Positions 1 through 11,735 of a DNA stretch of 64,000 nt are shown piece by piece. The position numbers and the translations under genes were made by a program. The stretch is from Laccaria trichodermophora (taxonomy: Eukaryota; Basidiomycota; Agaricomycetes; Agaricales; Hydnangiaceae): contig JACTVC010000008.1 in NCBI GenBank assembly GCA_018417955.1, positions 124,001 through 188,000 on the forward strand, read 5' to 3'. The notes under the pieces are model-generated. The model was not told where the DNA came from. It saw only the letters and a list, made by a program, of their open reading frames with translations, and searched no databases. Position 1 is the first letter of the stretch. Each line of letters opens with the position of its first letter.

Positions 1-495
1 CGTGAGGCTGAGCAAGGAAACTAAAGGTAAAGAATACCAAGACATCGATACCGCGGGCATCGCCAGTAAGACCCAAATATTCCACCATGTAGCGGTACTT
101 GTCCGCCTTACTTCCTACCAGGCCGATTTAATTAAAACCTTTTTTTCCCTTTATTCTGTGACACGAACACGCACCTCATCCCACCTCGATGATTCAAACA
201 TGCTCCTCACAGTTCCAAACTTTACCATATATATAGTCCCATACAAAAGACTCATCAAAGCGCATACTAACGAAAGCAGCGCAATGTTTTTCGTAACCGG
301 GTCGTCGGCCACTTGGCGTATTTGCAATAACGCTAAAATAGTCCTACGATGTATTTTTAGTTCTGCCGTATTTATAGACAAAAAAGTTAACGCACGGAGT
401 CAAAAAAGCAGATACGCCGCTCAGAATCTTCCATTGCCTCAACAACGAATCGAAATACGAACCCGACGCAGTAGTCCTCGAAGAATACATCCTAG
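1..495 (-). CDS. partial multi-pass membrane protein, fungal family of unknown function
   Basis: Minus-strand gene running off the left edge. Three exons can be read: about 396-492, 175-343 and 1-114, joined by GT-AG introns of 52 and 60 nt. Spliced, they give a soluble stretch ending near WKILSGVSAFLT, then a hydrophobic helix in the exon 175-343 (NIALLSLVCALMSLLYG) followed by the basic stretch KFGTVRSMFESSRW, then a last visible exon containing a Trp-rich hydrophobic segment (WWNIWVLLAMPAV). This order (helix, RFGTMR-like motif, WNxWVLLAMP helix) is recalled from a family of basidiomycete membrane proteins of unknown role; the assignment is from memory of that pattern. The 5' exons upstream of about 495 and the 3' end beyond position 1 are not resolved. 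No catalytic motif is visible, so no function is assigned. Confidence 0.5.
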
Positions 496-808
496 GCAAT
501 CTCAGCAGCAATAAATTGTGATATATCTGCTTGGGTAACAGTCATGCGGCTTCGCAGAATGACTTCACAGTAATACCATCGCGGTTGGAGAGGCCGTTTG
601 ACAATGAATTGAAGGAAGGGTTGGAGATGTTCATTGAACCTGAGATTGGGCCGGCGTCCGTCTCTGGGTTGACATCTCCAGTACCAGGGTAAAACCGAGC
701 CCAACTCGTCCGTATCTGCGCAAGCTATCTGAACGCGTTCCTATACGCAAACCTCTCTTCTGGAATGGGGGAAGATGCACGCGATATATCAGTGTGAGCG
801 TGAATAGC

Positions 809-1380
809 TTAGCGTGTAATCTCACCTCCATCCATCCGCATGGCCACCTCTACTTCTTCCATTTCTGCAACTGAGCCCTCTCTTTCGGTTGTCGCGGATA
901 CGTGTTCTCCTTCCGTTATCGCGGATACGTGTTCTCCTTCTGTTGTCGCTAATACGTGTTCTCCTTCTGTTGTCGTGGATACGTGTTTTCCTTCCGTTGT
1001 CGCGGATTCGTGTTCTCTTTCGGTTGTCGCGGATACGCGTTCGAAGTCCATTACGGCCGCTTTATGGGAGGAAGTGTGAGTGTGACACAATCGCACTGCC
1101 AATGTCGCGTGTGGCAGCGTAGTTGGTTCTCTCAGGCTCTCTGGCACGTCCTCGCTCTTTGTCCTTCTCGCGCTCCATCTCCCTTTTGCGTTCCTTCTCC
1201 CGCTCACATTCCTTGAGCTCTCATTCGTTCCTTCCCCCTTTCTTGTTCCTCCTCCCTTTCACGTTCCTTCTCGCTTTCGCGTTCTTTTTCAGGTTCCTTC
1301 TCCGTTACCCATCTAAGGCTTCAGGAACCCAGTGTTTTCTAGTTGGTGTCAACAGGTCGTACATTCACAAAAAAAAAGAG
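809..1380 (-). pseudogene. low-complexity coding remnant with 27-nt minisatellite
   Basis: On the minus strand an open frame (809-1207) contains about six tandem units of nine residues resembling ATTEGEHVS, encoded by 27-nt repeats between about 880 and 1050 (core GTTGTCGCGGATACGTGTTC on the plus strand). Further right, 1180-1320 reads as a charged Glu/Arg/Lys-rich segment in a different frame with a stop between them. No start, domain or splice structure could be established. It may be an expressed repetitive protein, a gene remnant, or non-coding minisatellite. 496-808 shows nothing further that I could support, apart from possible upstream exons of the gene at the left edge. Confidence 0.3.
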
Positions 1381-1590
1381 GAGTCAGCGTGAAAATATTA
1401 TCTACCTCCTGTTCATAGAAAACAACTCCAGTTAGTCTCGGTTCATTCGAATTATGAGCGACGGAGGTCGACAACTGAAAGGTTGTGCTTTGGCCCAACC
1501 CACGTTTGAATTGGAGCACCACTGGAAAGAATGCTTGGAAAACAAAATCCAAAAAGAAAAGAGTGGGTATCATATCCAGTGGTATACACA

Positions 1591-3335
1591 TCAAGATCCC
1601 ATTACTGCAACAATAGGCTTCTTCTCCTGCTCAGCCTCAGTCATATGTCCCAAGGATAACGAGCGTGTCGGCTGCAGGCGAGTGTCACTTGGAGGGCCAA
1701 GATAAGCGTTGAGGCAAGGCGACGTCTTCAATTGCTTGATGTCTGCATGGACGATTGCGTGGCAAAATAAGTCGAGATCAAGGTCGTTCTAAATGTTTGT
1801 TAGGTAGGGCGTTCTTCGGTGTCTTGTTCTTGTACTTACATCGTCATGACCTGGCGAAAGATTAGATCCGCGAAGATAAAGTAAGACAGAGGAGCACGCA
1901 CCGAAAGGCTGCTCAATTTCCTCGCCTGCAGCGAGAAATCCAAGGTAGATGAAGGTGGTGATAGCAACGCCTGGGATGGTGTAATATCCGAATAGGCTGA
2001 CTAGCTGAAAGGGGAGAAAGAAGAGATAGATCCATACGGTGCTAATCGGACGACGTCAGGGCACCATGATACCAAGATGCAGAAGGGCGCATACTGTCTG
2101 TTCGACAAATCAGTATTGCGGAAGTAGGTTTAGTGACCCCTGAAGCTACCTGATATGAACCGAATAAACACTGCAAATGAGAGTTAGTCAGTAGCAATAG
2201 AATGTGCAGATCAACTCACAATGGCAGAGGGGTAGTAAGGATGCGTTCAAGCCCTGCGAAAGTGTTTATGTGCGAAGCCAAAGGCGCAGATCAAAGACGT
2301 ACCACTAAGACTATCTTCCATCGCAGCAACAGCGTTAATCATGGGCCCCATGCTTGAGCCTAGTAGGAACCTTCAAACGGGGAAACACTCATTGATCAGA
2401 CAAACGAACCAGGAACTGTGCCCCTATCTTCCAGAACGCTGAACCACTCGCTGAGGCACCGTAGGATCTCCAACGGCAAATTCTCTCCGCTACCTGCAAC
2501 TCTCAGCCAGTGCTTGTTATACAAACTTGATTGAACGGGTCCCTGCCATCGGTGCTGGGGCTGTGAAGTCGCACCTGGGTCGACTCCCTAGAAGCAAATG
2601 AGGTCAACGGAACAGGAGCGATGGGGTGGTGGTTGAGAATGCATGTGGGTTTTCGCTGTGATACGTTGTGCTTTTCTGGGTAAGGGCAGGGTTGAGGTCA
2701 GAGCATGTTGGATGTTTTGATGATCACTGTGTTCATGCTGGGATGGCGGTCTGTCAGGAAACGTGAGGATAGTAAATAGGAGATTACCTCGTGCAGAGGC
2801 CTATTAAGATGGTAGAGGTCGTCATAGTAGATTCCAAGCTCGCTTTGACCGTCGTCAATAGGTACTCAAGATGACATACGACAAAAGAAGCACCTCAAAT
2901 GTGATGTTTGAGAAAACCCCATATCTAAGAACGGGTAAGAGTGAATATGCAAGCAAGTATAACAAACGCACCCGTCAATAAGGTCCAGCGCCATACGTTT
3001 CTCCACCATGACTTTGTTCATCTCCTGTATCGAGCGCTTACACTCTCCCGATTGGGTCTCTTCGGGAGTTTTGGGAGTGAGACGCGGAGGTACGTGAAAC
3101 CAGATGAGATGACCAAGGGTTCGCGTATTTCGAATGACGTCTGACCAATACGTCCGACCCAGCCAGTAACGTTCGTACCTATAACAGATTTAGGAGCAGT
3201 TGATGCAAAGACTTGAGAGAAACGCACCCGCTCATGGCCCTGTATGAGATGACGAAACCGAATACGACGCCTGCATGTCCTAAGTATGAGGTGCCTTTGA
3301 CAACCAAGACCCGCTCTGTTGGTGTTCTTTAGGTG
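1591..3335 (-). CDS. bestrophin-like anion channel (bestrophin/UPF0187 family)
   Basis: Multi-exon minus-strand gene. Readable exons: about 3228-3333, 2972-3178, 2410-2587, 2303-2359, 2220-2253, 2150-2170 (21 nt), 1902-2041, 1840-1850 (11 nt) and 1591-1788 with a TGA stop. Family signatures in order: SYLGHAGVVFGFVISYRAMSG followed by YERYWLGRTYWSD (N-terminal helix and conserved RYxxGR-type motif), LIWFHVPPRLTP, an alternating segment GLERILTTPLPF, helix TVWIYLFFLPFQLVSLFGYY, TIPGVAITTFIYLGF, then the acidic pore/Ca-type motif EEIEQPFGHDDNDLDLD and a C-terminal LDLFCHAIVHADI tract. Fungal members are predicted plasma-membrane or vacuolar anion channels. The exon(s) between 2588 and 2971 (a piece reading SELGIYYDDLYHL near 2800) and the first exon upstream of 3335 could not be phased with certainty, so damage there is possible. 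Confidence 0.75.
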
Positions 3336-3811
3336 AGCGCACCCTTCCCTCTTTACTCATCACCACAGCGCGTGTTGTGAAGTGGATGCACGGGATAGGC
3401 AGGAATTAGTTGGCGGCTGTATATCACAGTACTGTGTAACCGACGACAATATGGTAATATTATACTGGGAATCTATATGCAGGTGTCATTGCCAACTGGC
3501 CCATTACTTTGTCGCAGTGTTCTGCCTCCTGAGTTCCTGCCTGACAATGCCGACCACCAGTTGATGTTTTTTCTGTAAGAAAGTGTATTTTTCCTTGGCC
3601 TAATATATCGTTAGAACATCAGCGAGGCAGTTCATTGTCACAACAAACCTTTTCATAAACAGCATCCAGCGCCGAAGTGCTTTGCTTCGAAAAGCAAATC
3701 TTCGCTTTGAGATGATCTTTGATTAAGCCGCCTACAAACAGCTGTAAGATACTCATCAGGAAAGCTCAAATTCAGCCGGTTATGTACGACCAACCTGGAT
3801 GCTTGATAACC
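3336..3811. other. intergenic, no supported gene
   Basis: Region between the bestrophin-like gene and the foldback element. It probably holds the first exon and promoter of the bestrophin gene, but no start codon could be fixed. 3804-3811 (TGATAACC) is the left target-site duplication of the foldback element. Confidence 0.4.
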
Positions 3812-6800
3812 ACTGGTCCTTACCATATTTTATCATAAAACCATGGCCTAGGCCAGGAAGGCCTTGTGCATAGCTCCACATACTTTTATGAAAAGTATAT
3901 CATATTTATCCCAGGCCCTTTTATGATAAGGATTTTTTCATAAGAGGCCTTGTGCATTTCAATAACTTTTCATTGCAAGCCAGGATATTTCATTGGATAC
4001 TTTTCATTGCAGGCCAGCCCTCTTCATTGACCGCTTTTCATTGCTGCTGGTATTTTCATTGGTAGCTTTTCATTGCAGGCCAGGATATTTCATTGGATAC
4101 TTTTCATTGCAGGCCAGCTCTTTTCATTGACCGCTTTTCATTGCAGGCCAGGATATTTCATTGGATACTTTTCATTGCAGGCCAGCCCTTTTCATTGACT
4201 GCTTTTCATTGCTGCTGGTATTTTTATTTGTAGCTTTTCATTGCAGGCCAGGATATTTCATTGGATACTTTTCATTGCAGGCCAGCTCTTTTCATTGACC
4301 GCTTTTCATTGCAGACCAGCCCTTTTCATTGGCCACTTTTCATTGCAGGCCAGCCCTTTTCATTGACCACTTTTCATTGCTGCTGGTATTTTCATTGGTA
4401 GCTTTTCATTGCAGGCCAGGATATTTCATTGGATGCTTTTCATTGCAGGCCAGCCCTTTTCATTGGCTGCTGTCAGGTGGGTCATCAGGAGAGTGGTCAC
4501 ATGACCAGTTGCCTAAAATGGTTAAAAAAACAAAAATTGTAGTCCTGCACTGTAGCTTTCTGAATCTGTTTGAATTATGTTGTAAAGTGCTTTCATTGTA
4601 GAGATATGAGGTAAAAGATTTTTCTCATTGCCAGCTTTTCTTTTTTTTTTGCATTTTTCTCCATGAATACAAAACCAAACAAGATGATTTCAACACATTT
4701 AGAAAGCCAAGAGAAGAAGCCACAATTATCATATCATGGGAAAATTGAGCCAAAAAGGAAGGTGCATACCTTAAAAGGGAAATTGACATGGACAGCCTGC
4801 AAAAGGCTACAAAAAGTCTGACATAGACTATAAGGACCACTGATAGACTACAAAAGTTGGACATAGCTTACAAAGTTTAAAGTTTACTAATAGACTATAC
4901 AATTTACTAAAAGACTACAAAAGACTACAAAATGTTGGACATAGACTACAAATTTTACTAACATAAGTTTCTAGTGTCCCCTGTTTTTACACTACAAAAG
5001 TTGTACAAAAGTATGTCTTGTCTGCCTTTTTGACACTACAAAAGTTTGGGGTGTCTGCTTTCTGAAATTACAAAAGTTTGTAGTCTGCTTTTCTGACATA
5101 CACTGTGCAGTGTCCTTGACTATGTTAAGGTTCATGGGGATATGGCTGAAAAATTGAGTTGGCTTGACACCCATTCTATCTATTGCTGCATCAGTGGTTT
5201 TGTATCATGCTCAACTGTTCTTTGACATAAGTAGAGCCTATTCTATCCTTTCATGTTAATAGTTACTCTCCTCTCTCAAACTATACTTAACTCTGATTCA
5301 TTAGTCCATGATGAAAAAGCCTTACCAATGTCAAGATTGTCTTTCTCACATGACTCCTCAATGAAGATTGAGAAAGAGACATGACCCAACTGCACCTTAT
5401 CCTTCACCTATCAGTCCCTCTGAATGAGCTAAGACTGAATGATGAAAGCTTGGAAGGTGATAATGGATCATGCTATGAAAAGCCTAGATAGGCTGCCAGG
5501 TATCACACACAATTTATAATTTTCAGAGAAGTCACTTTCAACAATAACTATCGTCAAACATACAACAATGGCTACTAATGTGAATACCAGGTCAGAGATA
5601 GGATGGTGGCTTCAGAGGATAACTGTTCCAATGCAAAAGACAGGTTGAGCATGATACCAAAACCAATGATGCAACAATGTATATATGTGAATCCTTCAAC
5701 CATATCCCCATGAACCTTAACATAGTTCAGAACACTCCTTCTGTTTGTAGTTGTAGTTGTAGCAACACTTGCTTTGCTACACAATAAGTAGCTTTTATTT
5801 CTTTACAACTGGTGAAGCAAGACACATTTGCTTGACTGCAAACTTTTGTATTTTCAGAAAGCAGACACTACAAACTTTTGTAGTCTCAGAAAGCAGACAC
5901 TCCAAACTTTTGTAGTTTCAAAAAGCAGACACTACAAATTGTTGTAGCCTAAAAAAGAGGATACTACAACTTTTGTAGTCTTGAAAAGCAGACAATACAA
6001 ACTTTTGTAGTCTCAAATAGCAGACACTAGAAACTTTTGTAGTGTAAAAACAGGGGACACTAGAAACTTCTGTAGTCTCAAAAAGCAGACACTACAAACT
6101 TTTGTAGTCTAACCAAAGGGGACACTAGAAACTTATGTTAGTAAAATTTGTAGTCTATGTCCAACATTTTGTAGTCTTTTGTAGTCTTTTAGTAAATTGT
6201 ATAGTCTATTAGTAAACTTTAAACTTTGTAAGCTATGTCCAACTTTTGTAGTCTATCAGTGGTCCTTATAGTCTATGTCAGACTTTTTGTAGCCTTTTGC
6301 AGGCTGTCCATGTCAATTTCCCTTTTAAGGTATGCACCTTCCTTTTTGGCTCAATTTTCCCATGATATGATAATTGTGGCTTCTTCTCTTGGCTTTCTAA
6401 ATGTGTTGAAATCATCTTGTTTGGTTTTGTATTCATGGAGAAAAATGCAAAAAAAAAAGAAAAGCTGGCAATGAGAAAAATCTTTTACCTCATATCTCTA
6501 CAATGAAAGCACTTTACAACATAATTCAAACAGATTCAGAAAGCTACAGTGCAGGACTACAATTTTTGTTTTTTTAACCATTTTAGGCAACTGGTCATGT
6601 GACCACTCTCCTGATGACCCACCTGACAGCAGCCAATGAAAAGGGCTGGCCTGCAATGAAAAGCATCCAATGAAATATCCTGGCCTGCAATGAAAAGCTA
6701 CCAATGAAAATACCAGCAGCAATGAAAAGTGGTCAATGAAAAGGGCTGGCCTGCAATGAAAAGTGGCCAATGAAAAGGGCTGGTCTGCAATGAAAAGCGG

Positions 6801-7287
6801 TCAATGAAAAGAGCTGGCCTGCAATGAAAAGTATCCAATGAAATATCCTGGCCTGCAATGAAAAGCTACAAATAAAAATACCAGCAGCAATGAAAAGCAG
6901 TCAATGAAAAGGGCTGGCCTGCAATGAAAAGTATCCAATGAAATATCCTGGCCTGCAATGAAAAGCGGTCAATGAAAAGAGCTGGCCTGCAATGAAAAGT
7001 ATCCAATGAAATATCCTGGCCTGCAATGAAAAGCTACCAATGAAAATACCAGCAGCAATGAAAAGCGGTCAATGAAGAGGGCTGGCCTGCAATGAAAAGT
7101 ATCCAATGAAATATCCTGGCTTGCAATGAAAAGTTATTGAAATGCACAAGGCCTCTTATGAAAAAATCCTTATCATAAAAGGGCCTGGGATAAATATGAT
7201 ATACTTTTCATAAAAGTATGTGGAGCTATGCACAAGGCCCTCCTGGCCTAGGCCATGGTTTTATGATTTGGATGGTAAGCACCACTC
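3812..7287. mobile_element. palindromic foldback, hAT-like non-autonomous element, copy 1
   Basis: A 3476-bp element made of two inverted arms of about 1.17 kb (3812-4980 and 6119-7287; positions pair as x and 11099-x) around a loop of about 1.1 kb. The termini read ACTGGTCCTTACCAT on the left and, inverted, GAGTGGTGCTTACCAT on the right. It is flanked by TGATAACC (3804-3811) and TGATAACT (7288-7295), a 7/8 match and the size of a hAT target duplication. The arms carry tandem subterminal repeats. The loop consists of degenerate CTACAAAAGTTTGTAGTGTCTGC-type inverted units on both strands and a non-coding middle. No transposase is encoded; short open frames in the arms (4329-4601 and its mirror 6498-6770) read from repeats and are not taken as genes. 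A second copy, inverted, lies at 24769-33458. Confidence 0.8.
3950..4470 (+). repeat. subterminal tandem array in left arm of foldback copy 1
   Basis: Tandem units built on TTTTCATTGCAGGCCAG alternating with GATATTTCATTGGATAC, TCTTTTCATTGACCGC and CTGCTGGTATTTTCATTGG. About 25 occurrences of TTCATTG lie in roughly 500 bp. The mirror image is at about 6630-7150. Arrays of this kind inside transposon ends are usual sites for transposase binding; that role is an inference here. Confidence 0.75.
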
Positions 7288-7295
7288 TGATAACT

Positions 7296-7706
7296 CAGTA
7301 TCGGTGATACCAGACTCAGCGAGCCGAGTTTCACTTTCGCAGGAGCCCTCGCGGAGTACTTCGGCGAGGGGAAAACTGGTTTTCAGTGTACTGGGCGGCG
7401 GGGTGAGAAGGCGCTCTGGACTGAATTTCGCTCGAAGTGTGAGGGGAGGGTAGTGACGTTGGATTCGAACACGTCTGGAAGAAACACGGTCACAGCTGCA
7501 AGGCATGATGAGATTAAAGGACAATCCCGCATGGACGCACCTTTATAGGACCCGATGCTTTGTATTCTGGGAGAGGAAACCGAGAGGTATTGTATTCAGT
7601 TGCTTGACGGCCTTGACAATTCGGGCAGGGTTACTGCTTAAAAAGGAAGTCGTTATCCGCGTTTTCCGAATGATTTCGTTTTGGAACTCAACAACTCCCC
7701 TTCACA
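7296..7706. other. intergenic, no supported gene
   Basis: Short open frames exist on both strands but none shows a domain, consistent codon pattern or splice sites tying it to a neighbour. It likely contains the promoter of the gene starting at 7707. Confidence 0.4.
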
Positions 7707-8504
7707 ATGTCTCCTTCGACGATAGATGATGCGCGGGTGATCTATGAACGAACAGTCGTCCCTCGAACAGCTTACAAACGCTTCCAAAAGGCAATCCTTC
7801 AGACACTGTGTGAAGAGAAGGGGATCCATGTAAGAAGCACTGCCATTCGGTCCTCTAATCCAACAAAAGACGACTACATCAGGGCATTGCTGGACCAGGT
7901 AAGTGCCTACGCTATCGATCATTCAGCAAGCTAGGAAACACCTTTAGAATAAGAAAGCTCACAACAAGGAGGCCGAACCAGCCGTGGTGCAAGAAGACGT
8001 TATGTTGCTACTGCGAGACGTCATGGAACAAGCTCCGATTCGACGAGGAATACCCGAAGAAATGGACACTGACATAACAGAGAGGTGAATATCGAAAAAC
8101 AGGCGTAAATTGTCAAGGACTTACATTTTAAAAGCTTTCCTATCGCTTTAGCAGAAACTCATACCCCTTCGCCAGGGCCACCAGATCTTGTAGTGCGCAT
8201 CCGGCTCTACAATCGAGCTAAAGACTGGAATCACATCCGCGAAATCGACTTCCATTGTGACAGGGATGGCGGCATTGACCTCCTGAAGCTGCAGAAAACT
8301 TTTGGAACTGGAAAGCTACAAGTACGTGAGCACAGATAGCATTAAAAACTGCAAATACAAAACCATCAGTAGGTTCTGGAACCGCATCGCCGCCATCCTT
8401 TCTTTGAGTATACTCCAGACATTCTTCAGGCAGAAGATTTGGAAGACCTGATGTATGACAATATTCTACGAGTTACGGAACAGGATGGCGTAGTTACACA
8501 GTAG
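7707..8504 (+). CDS. hypothetical protein, multi-exon
   Basis: Start ATG at 7707 (MSPSTIDDARVIYERTVVP). GT-AG introns follow ALLDQ (about 7900-7951), TDITER (about 8084-8136) and FGTGKLQ (about 8321-8370, with acceptor CAGTAG so that CAA joins GTTCTGGAACCG), ending in TVTQ-like ...GVVTQ and TAG at 8502-8504. The spliced protein is about 190-200 residues, soluble, with an N-terminal Arg/Lys-rich helix region, a middle acidic segment (PEEMDTDITE) and a C-terminal part rich in aromatic and acidic residues (PPDLVVRIRLYNRAKDWNHI). I do not recognise a domain. The 3' end is only 31 bp from the convergent 3' end of the WD40 gene, so the transcripts probably overlap. Confidence 0.6.
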
Positions 8505-8535
8505 CTAAACGTATGAAGATAACGAGCAACTCGCA

Positions 8536-10087
8536 TTACAACTTAGGCGAGGTTAGTAGTAGTTTGTGGACATATAATATAACTGCGATAACAAAGGTAT
8601 ATTTGAGGATTATCCAAAGCTTGCTGTTGGGAGGAGGTGGTTGCTGCTTGGGTTGCTCCTCAGCCTCTGCCTGAAATCATCATGAACACAGAGAACCAAA
8701 TCGCGAGGCAAAACTCACCACTTTCATTGCCCATATCTTTATTTTGATGTCGTCGGCATCTGAGGAACCTGTTGCCAGGGTGCAAGATTTGCCCATGGAG
8801 AGAGCCTTCGTCGTGATCAATGGCAAGGCAATTTTGAAAAAAATCAAGACTTACATCCACAGTTTGAACCAGACTTCCAGCTTACGAAGAAGTCAGTCTT
8901 TGAAACAACTTCATCAAAGAGGGGAAAACGTACCATTGCCATGCTGCAGAATGCTGGTCATGATTCCCATCTTAAGGTCATAGACCCTGGCATATCCATC
9001 ATCACTACCAACGATAATTACACTTCCGTTGAGTGCCGAGGCGATGGTCAACGAAACGTTGCGGGATATGTTGTGCTTGAAGGAGCGCAAGGGGTGACCA
9101 GGGGGCATTGCGTACATGTCAATGCCATCTATCAAGTTGGTGACGACGAGGGAGTGACCGTCGCTACTGACGATAGAATAACCGCTACGGAAGCGTTAGC
9201 TCGTGTTGAACGGGGGGGAAAGAGTGGAATGGCACACACATGCGGGTCAGAAGCTGCTGACTCCACCTCATCATCCAGGGCGAAACTTGATATCCTATTC
9301 TGATATCGTAGGTTAGTCAGAAGATTGGAGCTCCTCGGGGGAGCGACATACACTTCGTGAGAGTCAAGGAAACTGACGCAAAGGTCATGACCACCATTGA
9401 GGAATGAGACGCAGTGGGCAATCGAGCCCCTCTGGCCGGTTGTGATAATATTGGACACCGATACTGAACTAGGGTAAGTGATCTGTCGAAATAAAGCATT
9501 TACGACGCTTACAGTCTTTATTTAACTCCCAGATCTTTACACAACCGCTCCCAACGGTAGCAAGCCGGCTGAAGGTGGAGTCGAATGCCATATCATCGAT
9601 TGGCCCATCGTGAGCGGGTGTTGAGAACGCGTAGTCGTAGTGATTCTGTGATTGATTAGGCGACATTGACGAGGCCTCTATCGATGGTTTGGCTACGTAC
9701 CTTGAGCCGCTTATAAATGAACATTGTACCGTCAGCTGCGCAAAAGGCGAACGCGTTTGTAGCGCAGCACTCTGGGGTGGGTGTCCAGATCACAGCCGAT
9801 ACGGGTCCATTGAACGCGACGGAGATCTTCTGCTCTGACGAGCCATTCACCAGATCCCAAATGATGAGTAAAGCATCGTCCGCTGAAGGAAATGGTAAGT
9901 CAATAGTGTTAGACACTCGAATTGACTTACCACCACTTAAAAGTTTGGACCCGTCGGAGCTGAACTTGATGGAATTGATCGCTTTCGTGTGTCCAGAGAG
10001 GACGCATTTGCAGTCGAACTGGATCGTAATCAGTATAGTTTCTGACTAGTCTACACTGCTTACCGAGGGCAGGCAGGCAGGATTCAT
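8536..10087 (-). CDS. WD40-repeat protein with C-terminal membrane anchor, copy A
   Basis: Start ATG at 10087 in a short first exon (MNPACLPS), then exons separated by about eight small introns, stop TAA at 8538-8536. Blades are readable: FDCKCVLSGHTKAINSIKF / SSDGSKLLSG with ADDALLIIWDL; ISVAFNGPVSAVIWTP with AFCAADGTMFIYKRL; PAHDGPIDDMAFDSTF with TVGSGCVKIWEL; TIASALNGSVIIVGSDDG with ARVYDLKMG; and a last blade ending GSSDADDIKIKIWAMK. WD40 propellers are protein-interaction scaffolds. After the propeller there is a Pro/Gln linker (EEQPKQQPPPPN) and a single hydrophobic C-terminal helix (LWIILKYTFVIAVILYVHKLLL), which suggests tail-anchoring in a membrane. It is paralogous to the interrupted gene at 24538-34838 and to the decayed copy at 11214. 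Function unknown. Confidence 0.75.
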
Positions 10088-10500
10088 TTGTTGAGATACA
10101 ATGGAGGGTGGTCTGCAACTGCAGGTGAATACTTATGGGCGATGACACAATGACCACAATCAAAATACTTACATTCTATCAAAAAGACATATGCCGCAGC
10201 GGGTTGCTACGACGGATCGCCCTTGCCAACCGAATGTTTTGTACTTTTCGACTTATTGTATTTTGTTACACTGGTTCCTGACGAATCTATACATATAGAT
10301 GCTACGTTACATTCTACTATACATTATATTCGTATACTACAGAATTCGGTCAAAGATGGGGCAGGGGGAGAAGGAGGATGTGACGCAGGTGGTGGGAGAT
10401 GGGAGAGAAAGGGAAAAGCCAGAAGTGGGTGGAATGGCGGACATAGACCAGACGACTTTAGGGCCTGCCAATTCGAGTCGGTAATTTCCGCTTTCTAAAG

Positions 10501-10575
10501 CACGTGTGGTTTTGAAGCGACAGCCCTAAAGTTTTGAAGCGACAGCCCTAAAGTTTTGAAGCGACAGCCCTAAAG
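10501..10575. promoter_or_regulatory. E-box plus three 22-bp tandem repeats upstream of WD40 copy A
   Basis: A CACGTG palindrome at 10501-10506 is followed immediately by three perfect 22-bp direct repeats (10510-10531, 10532-10553, 10554-10575), each containing GAAGCGACAGCCCTAAAG. The same module, inverted with the gene, lies at 24066-24140 upstream of WD40 copy B. It sits about 420 bp from the WD40 start, between divergently read sequences. CACGTG is a known bHLH binding core; the role of the 22-bp unit is inferred only from its conservation. Confidence 0.5.
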
Positions 10576-10797
10576 TGGTCGGTACATATACCAACGCCAA
10601 GTCGGAAAACGTCTTCCCCCCTCCCACCCATACCCTCATGCGATAACTACTAGTTCCCCCTCGCGATACCTTGCCCCTTCCACTCTTTCATTTGTACTTA
10701 CTATGCGTAGATACATGTAGATAATCTTGCAGAATCAAATATAGAATAGTCAGGTATCAGTCAGGAATGATCGAAGAAAACAAAAGCACTAAGTGGA

Positions 10798-10976
10798 ATG
10801 GAGATAAAACATGTCTCCATTTCGAAGTGAGTAAGTACAACAAACAGTGATCACCCGACTGTGGCTGATTGCGCATATCAGCAGGGTAGAAATTCGAGAT
10901 ATTGTGAGTCACATCAACTCGTATTGTCGTCAAGTTGCTCAGGGCAACTATTCAGTATTTTCCATGGTGAGTTTCC
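10798..10976 (+). other. possible small exon(s), duplicated with the WD40 region
   Basis: Reading plus from an ATG near 10811 (MSPFR), a possible 21-nt intron-like gap, then WLIAHISRVEIRDIVSHINSY followed by a GT donor near 10972. The matching stretch on the minus strand at about 23635-23770 reads WLIAHISRVELRAIVSRIDA and is followed by a similar donor. The protein-level similarity of the pair suggests a real exon, but the upstream and downstream exons were not found and the start is lost in the second copy. Function not recognised. Confidence 0.3.
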
Positions 10977-11213
10977 AACCGCTCTGTAGCAGCATTCCAA
11001 ATTTATTGTCTCTTTAGTTTCCGGTCCCCCGTTGAGACATTCAGGTCGATGTTGGTCCAATTCTAAAGTACGTGTCGATCGCTTGAAAACGGCTACTTCA
11101 TCATCGCCGGATAGGACATTTCTATTTATTGTTCACCTCACTGAGTTAAATACCGATGTTGCTATACACGAATAACATCCTCAGTTCCTAACTCTTGACT
11201 CTCATCTTTCATA

Positions 11214-11735
11214 ATGAACTTCGTGAGTCGCTTACTTTCTTTGATCCATCCTGGCCCTTATCGCCTCCTAGGTTGCCTCTATCGATAAGCTCGTCCGTCA
11301 TACGCAAAAGATCAGATGGCTCAGCCTTGACAATGACGAGTCGTTCTTGCTCAGCACTGGTGAATTGTCTTCTTTTCGGAGTTAAATTTACTGCCTAATC
11401 TGTGATTATTCAGCCGAGGACGGTATCATCGTTTGGGACCTCAAACTCCGAACGCATCAGGTCATTACCAACTCACCCAACTTAAATCTTCCTGCCTTTT
11501 GGACGCCGCTTTGAATGGACGTGTTCACGAAGGGCTTCGTATGTGGAATGGAAGGTGGGGAACTTCATGTGTTTTGCCGCCGCTCGTCGGAGGTTTGTTG
11601 TCAGTCGTTCTTTCGCCATGATCTAACCATGTCCCATTTAGAGTGCATTCCATGAAGTTCTTGATCTTGACGATGAAAAAGCAAAGGACCGTATTTTCAA
11701 CTACCTCTTATATTGTGATCAACAACGACGTAAGC
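11214..11735 (+). pseudogene. decayed third WD40 paralogue
   Basis: Short first exon MNF at 11214, then an exon reading DKLVRHTQKIRWLSL and DNDESFLLST, then AEDGIIVWDLKLRTHQVIT, matching the first blade and intron positions of the two WD40 genes (copy A: HTKAINSIKF, ADDALLIIWDL). An in-frame TGA at 11512-11514 interrupts the second blade (PAFWTPL then MDVFTKGFVCGMEGG). Beyond about 11640 an exon reading EVLDLDDEKAKDRIFNYLLY no longer resembles the WD40 copies. I take it as a pseudogene; a recently diverged short protein ending at the TGA is the alternative. Confidence 0.45.

Noticed and set aside
4329..4601. Open frame of 90 codons repeated at 6498, 25286 and 32669
   Set aside because: It reads straight through the TTTTCATTG arm repeats and is identical only because the arms are; no domain or codon signature of a gene.
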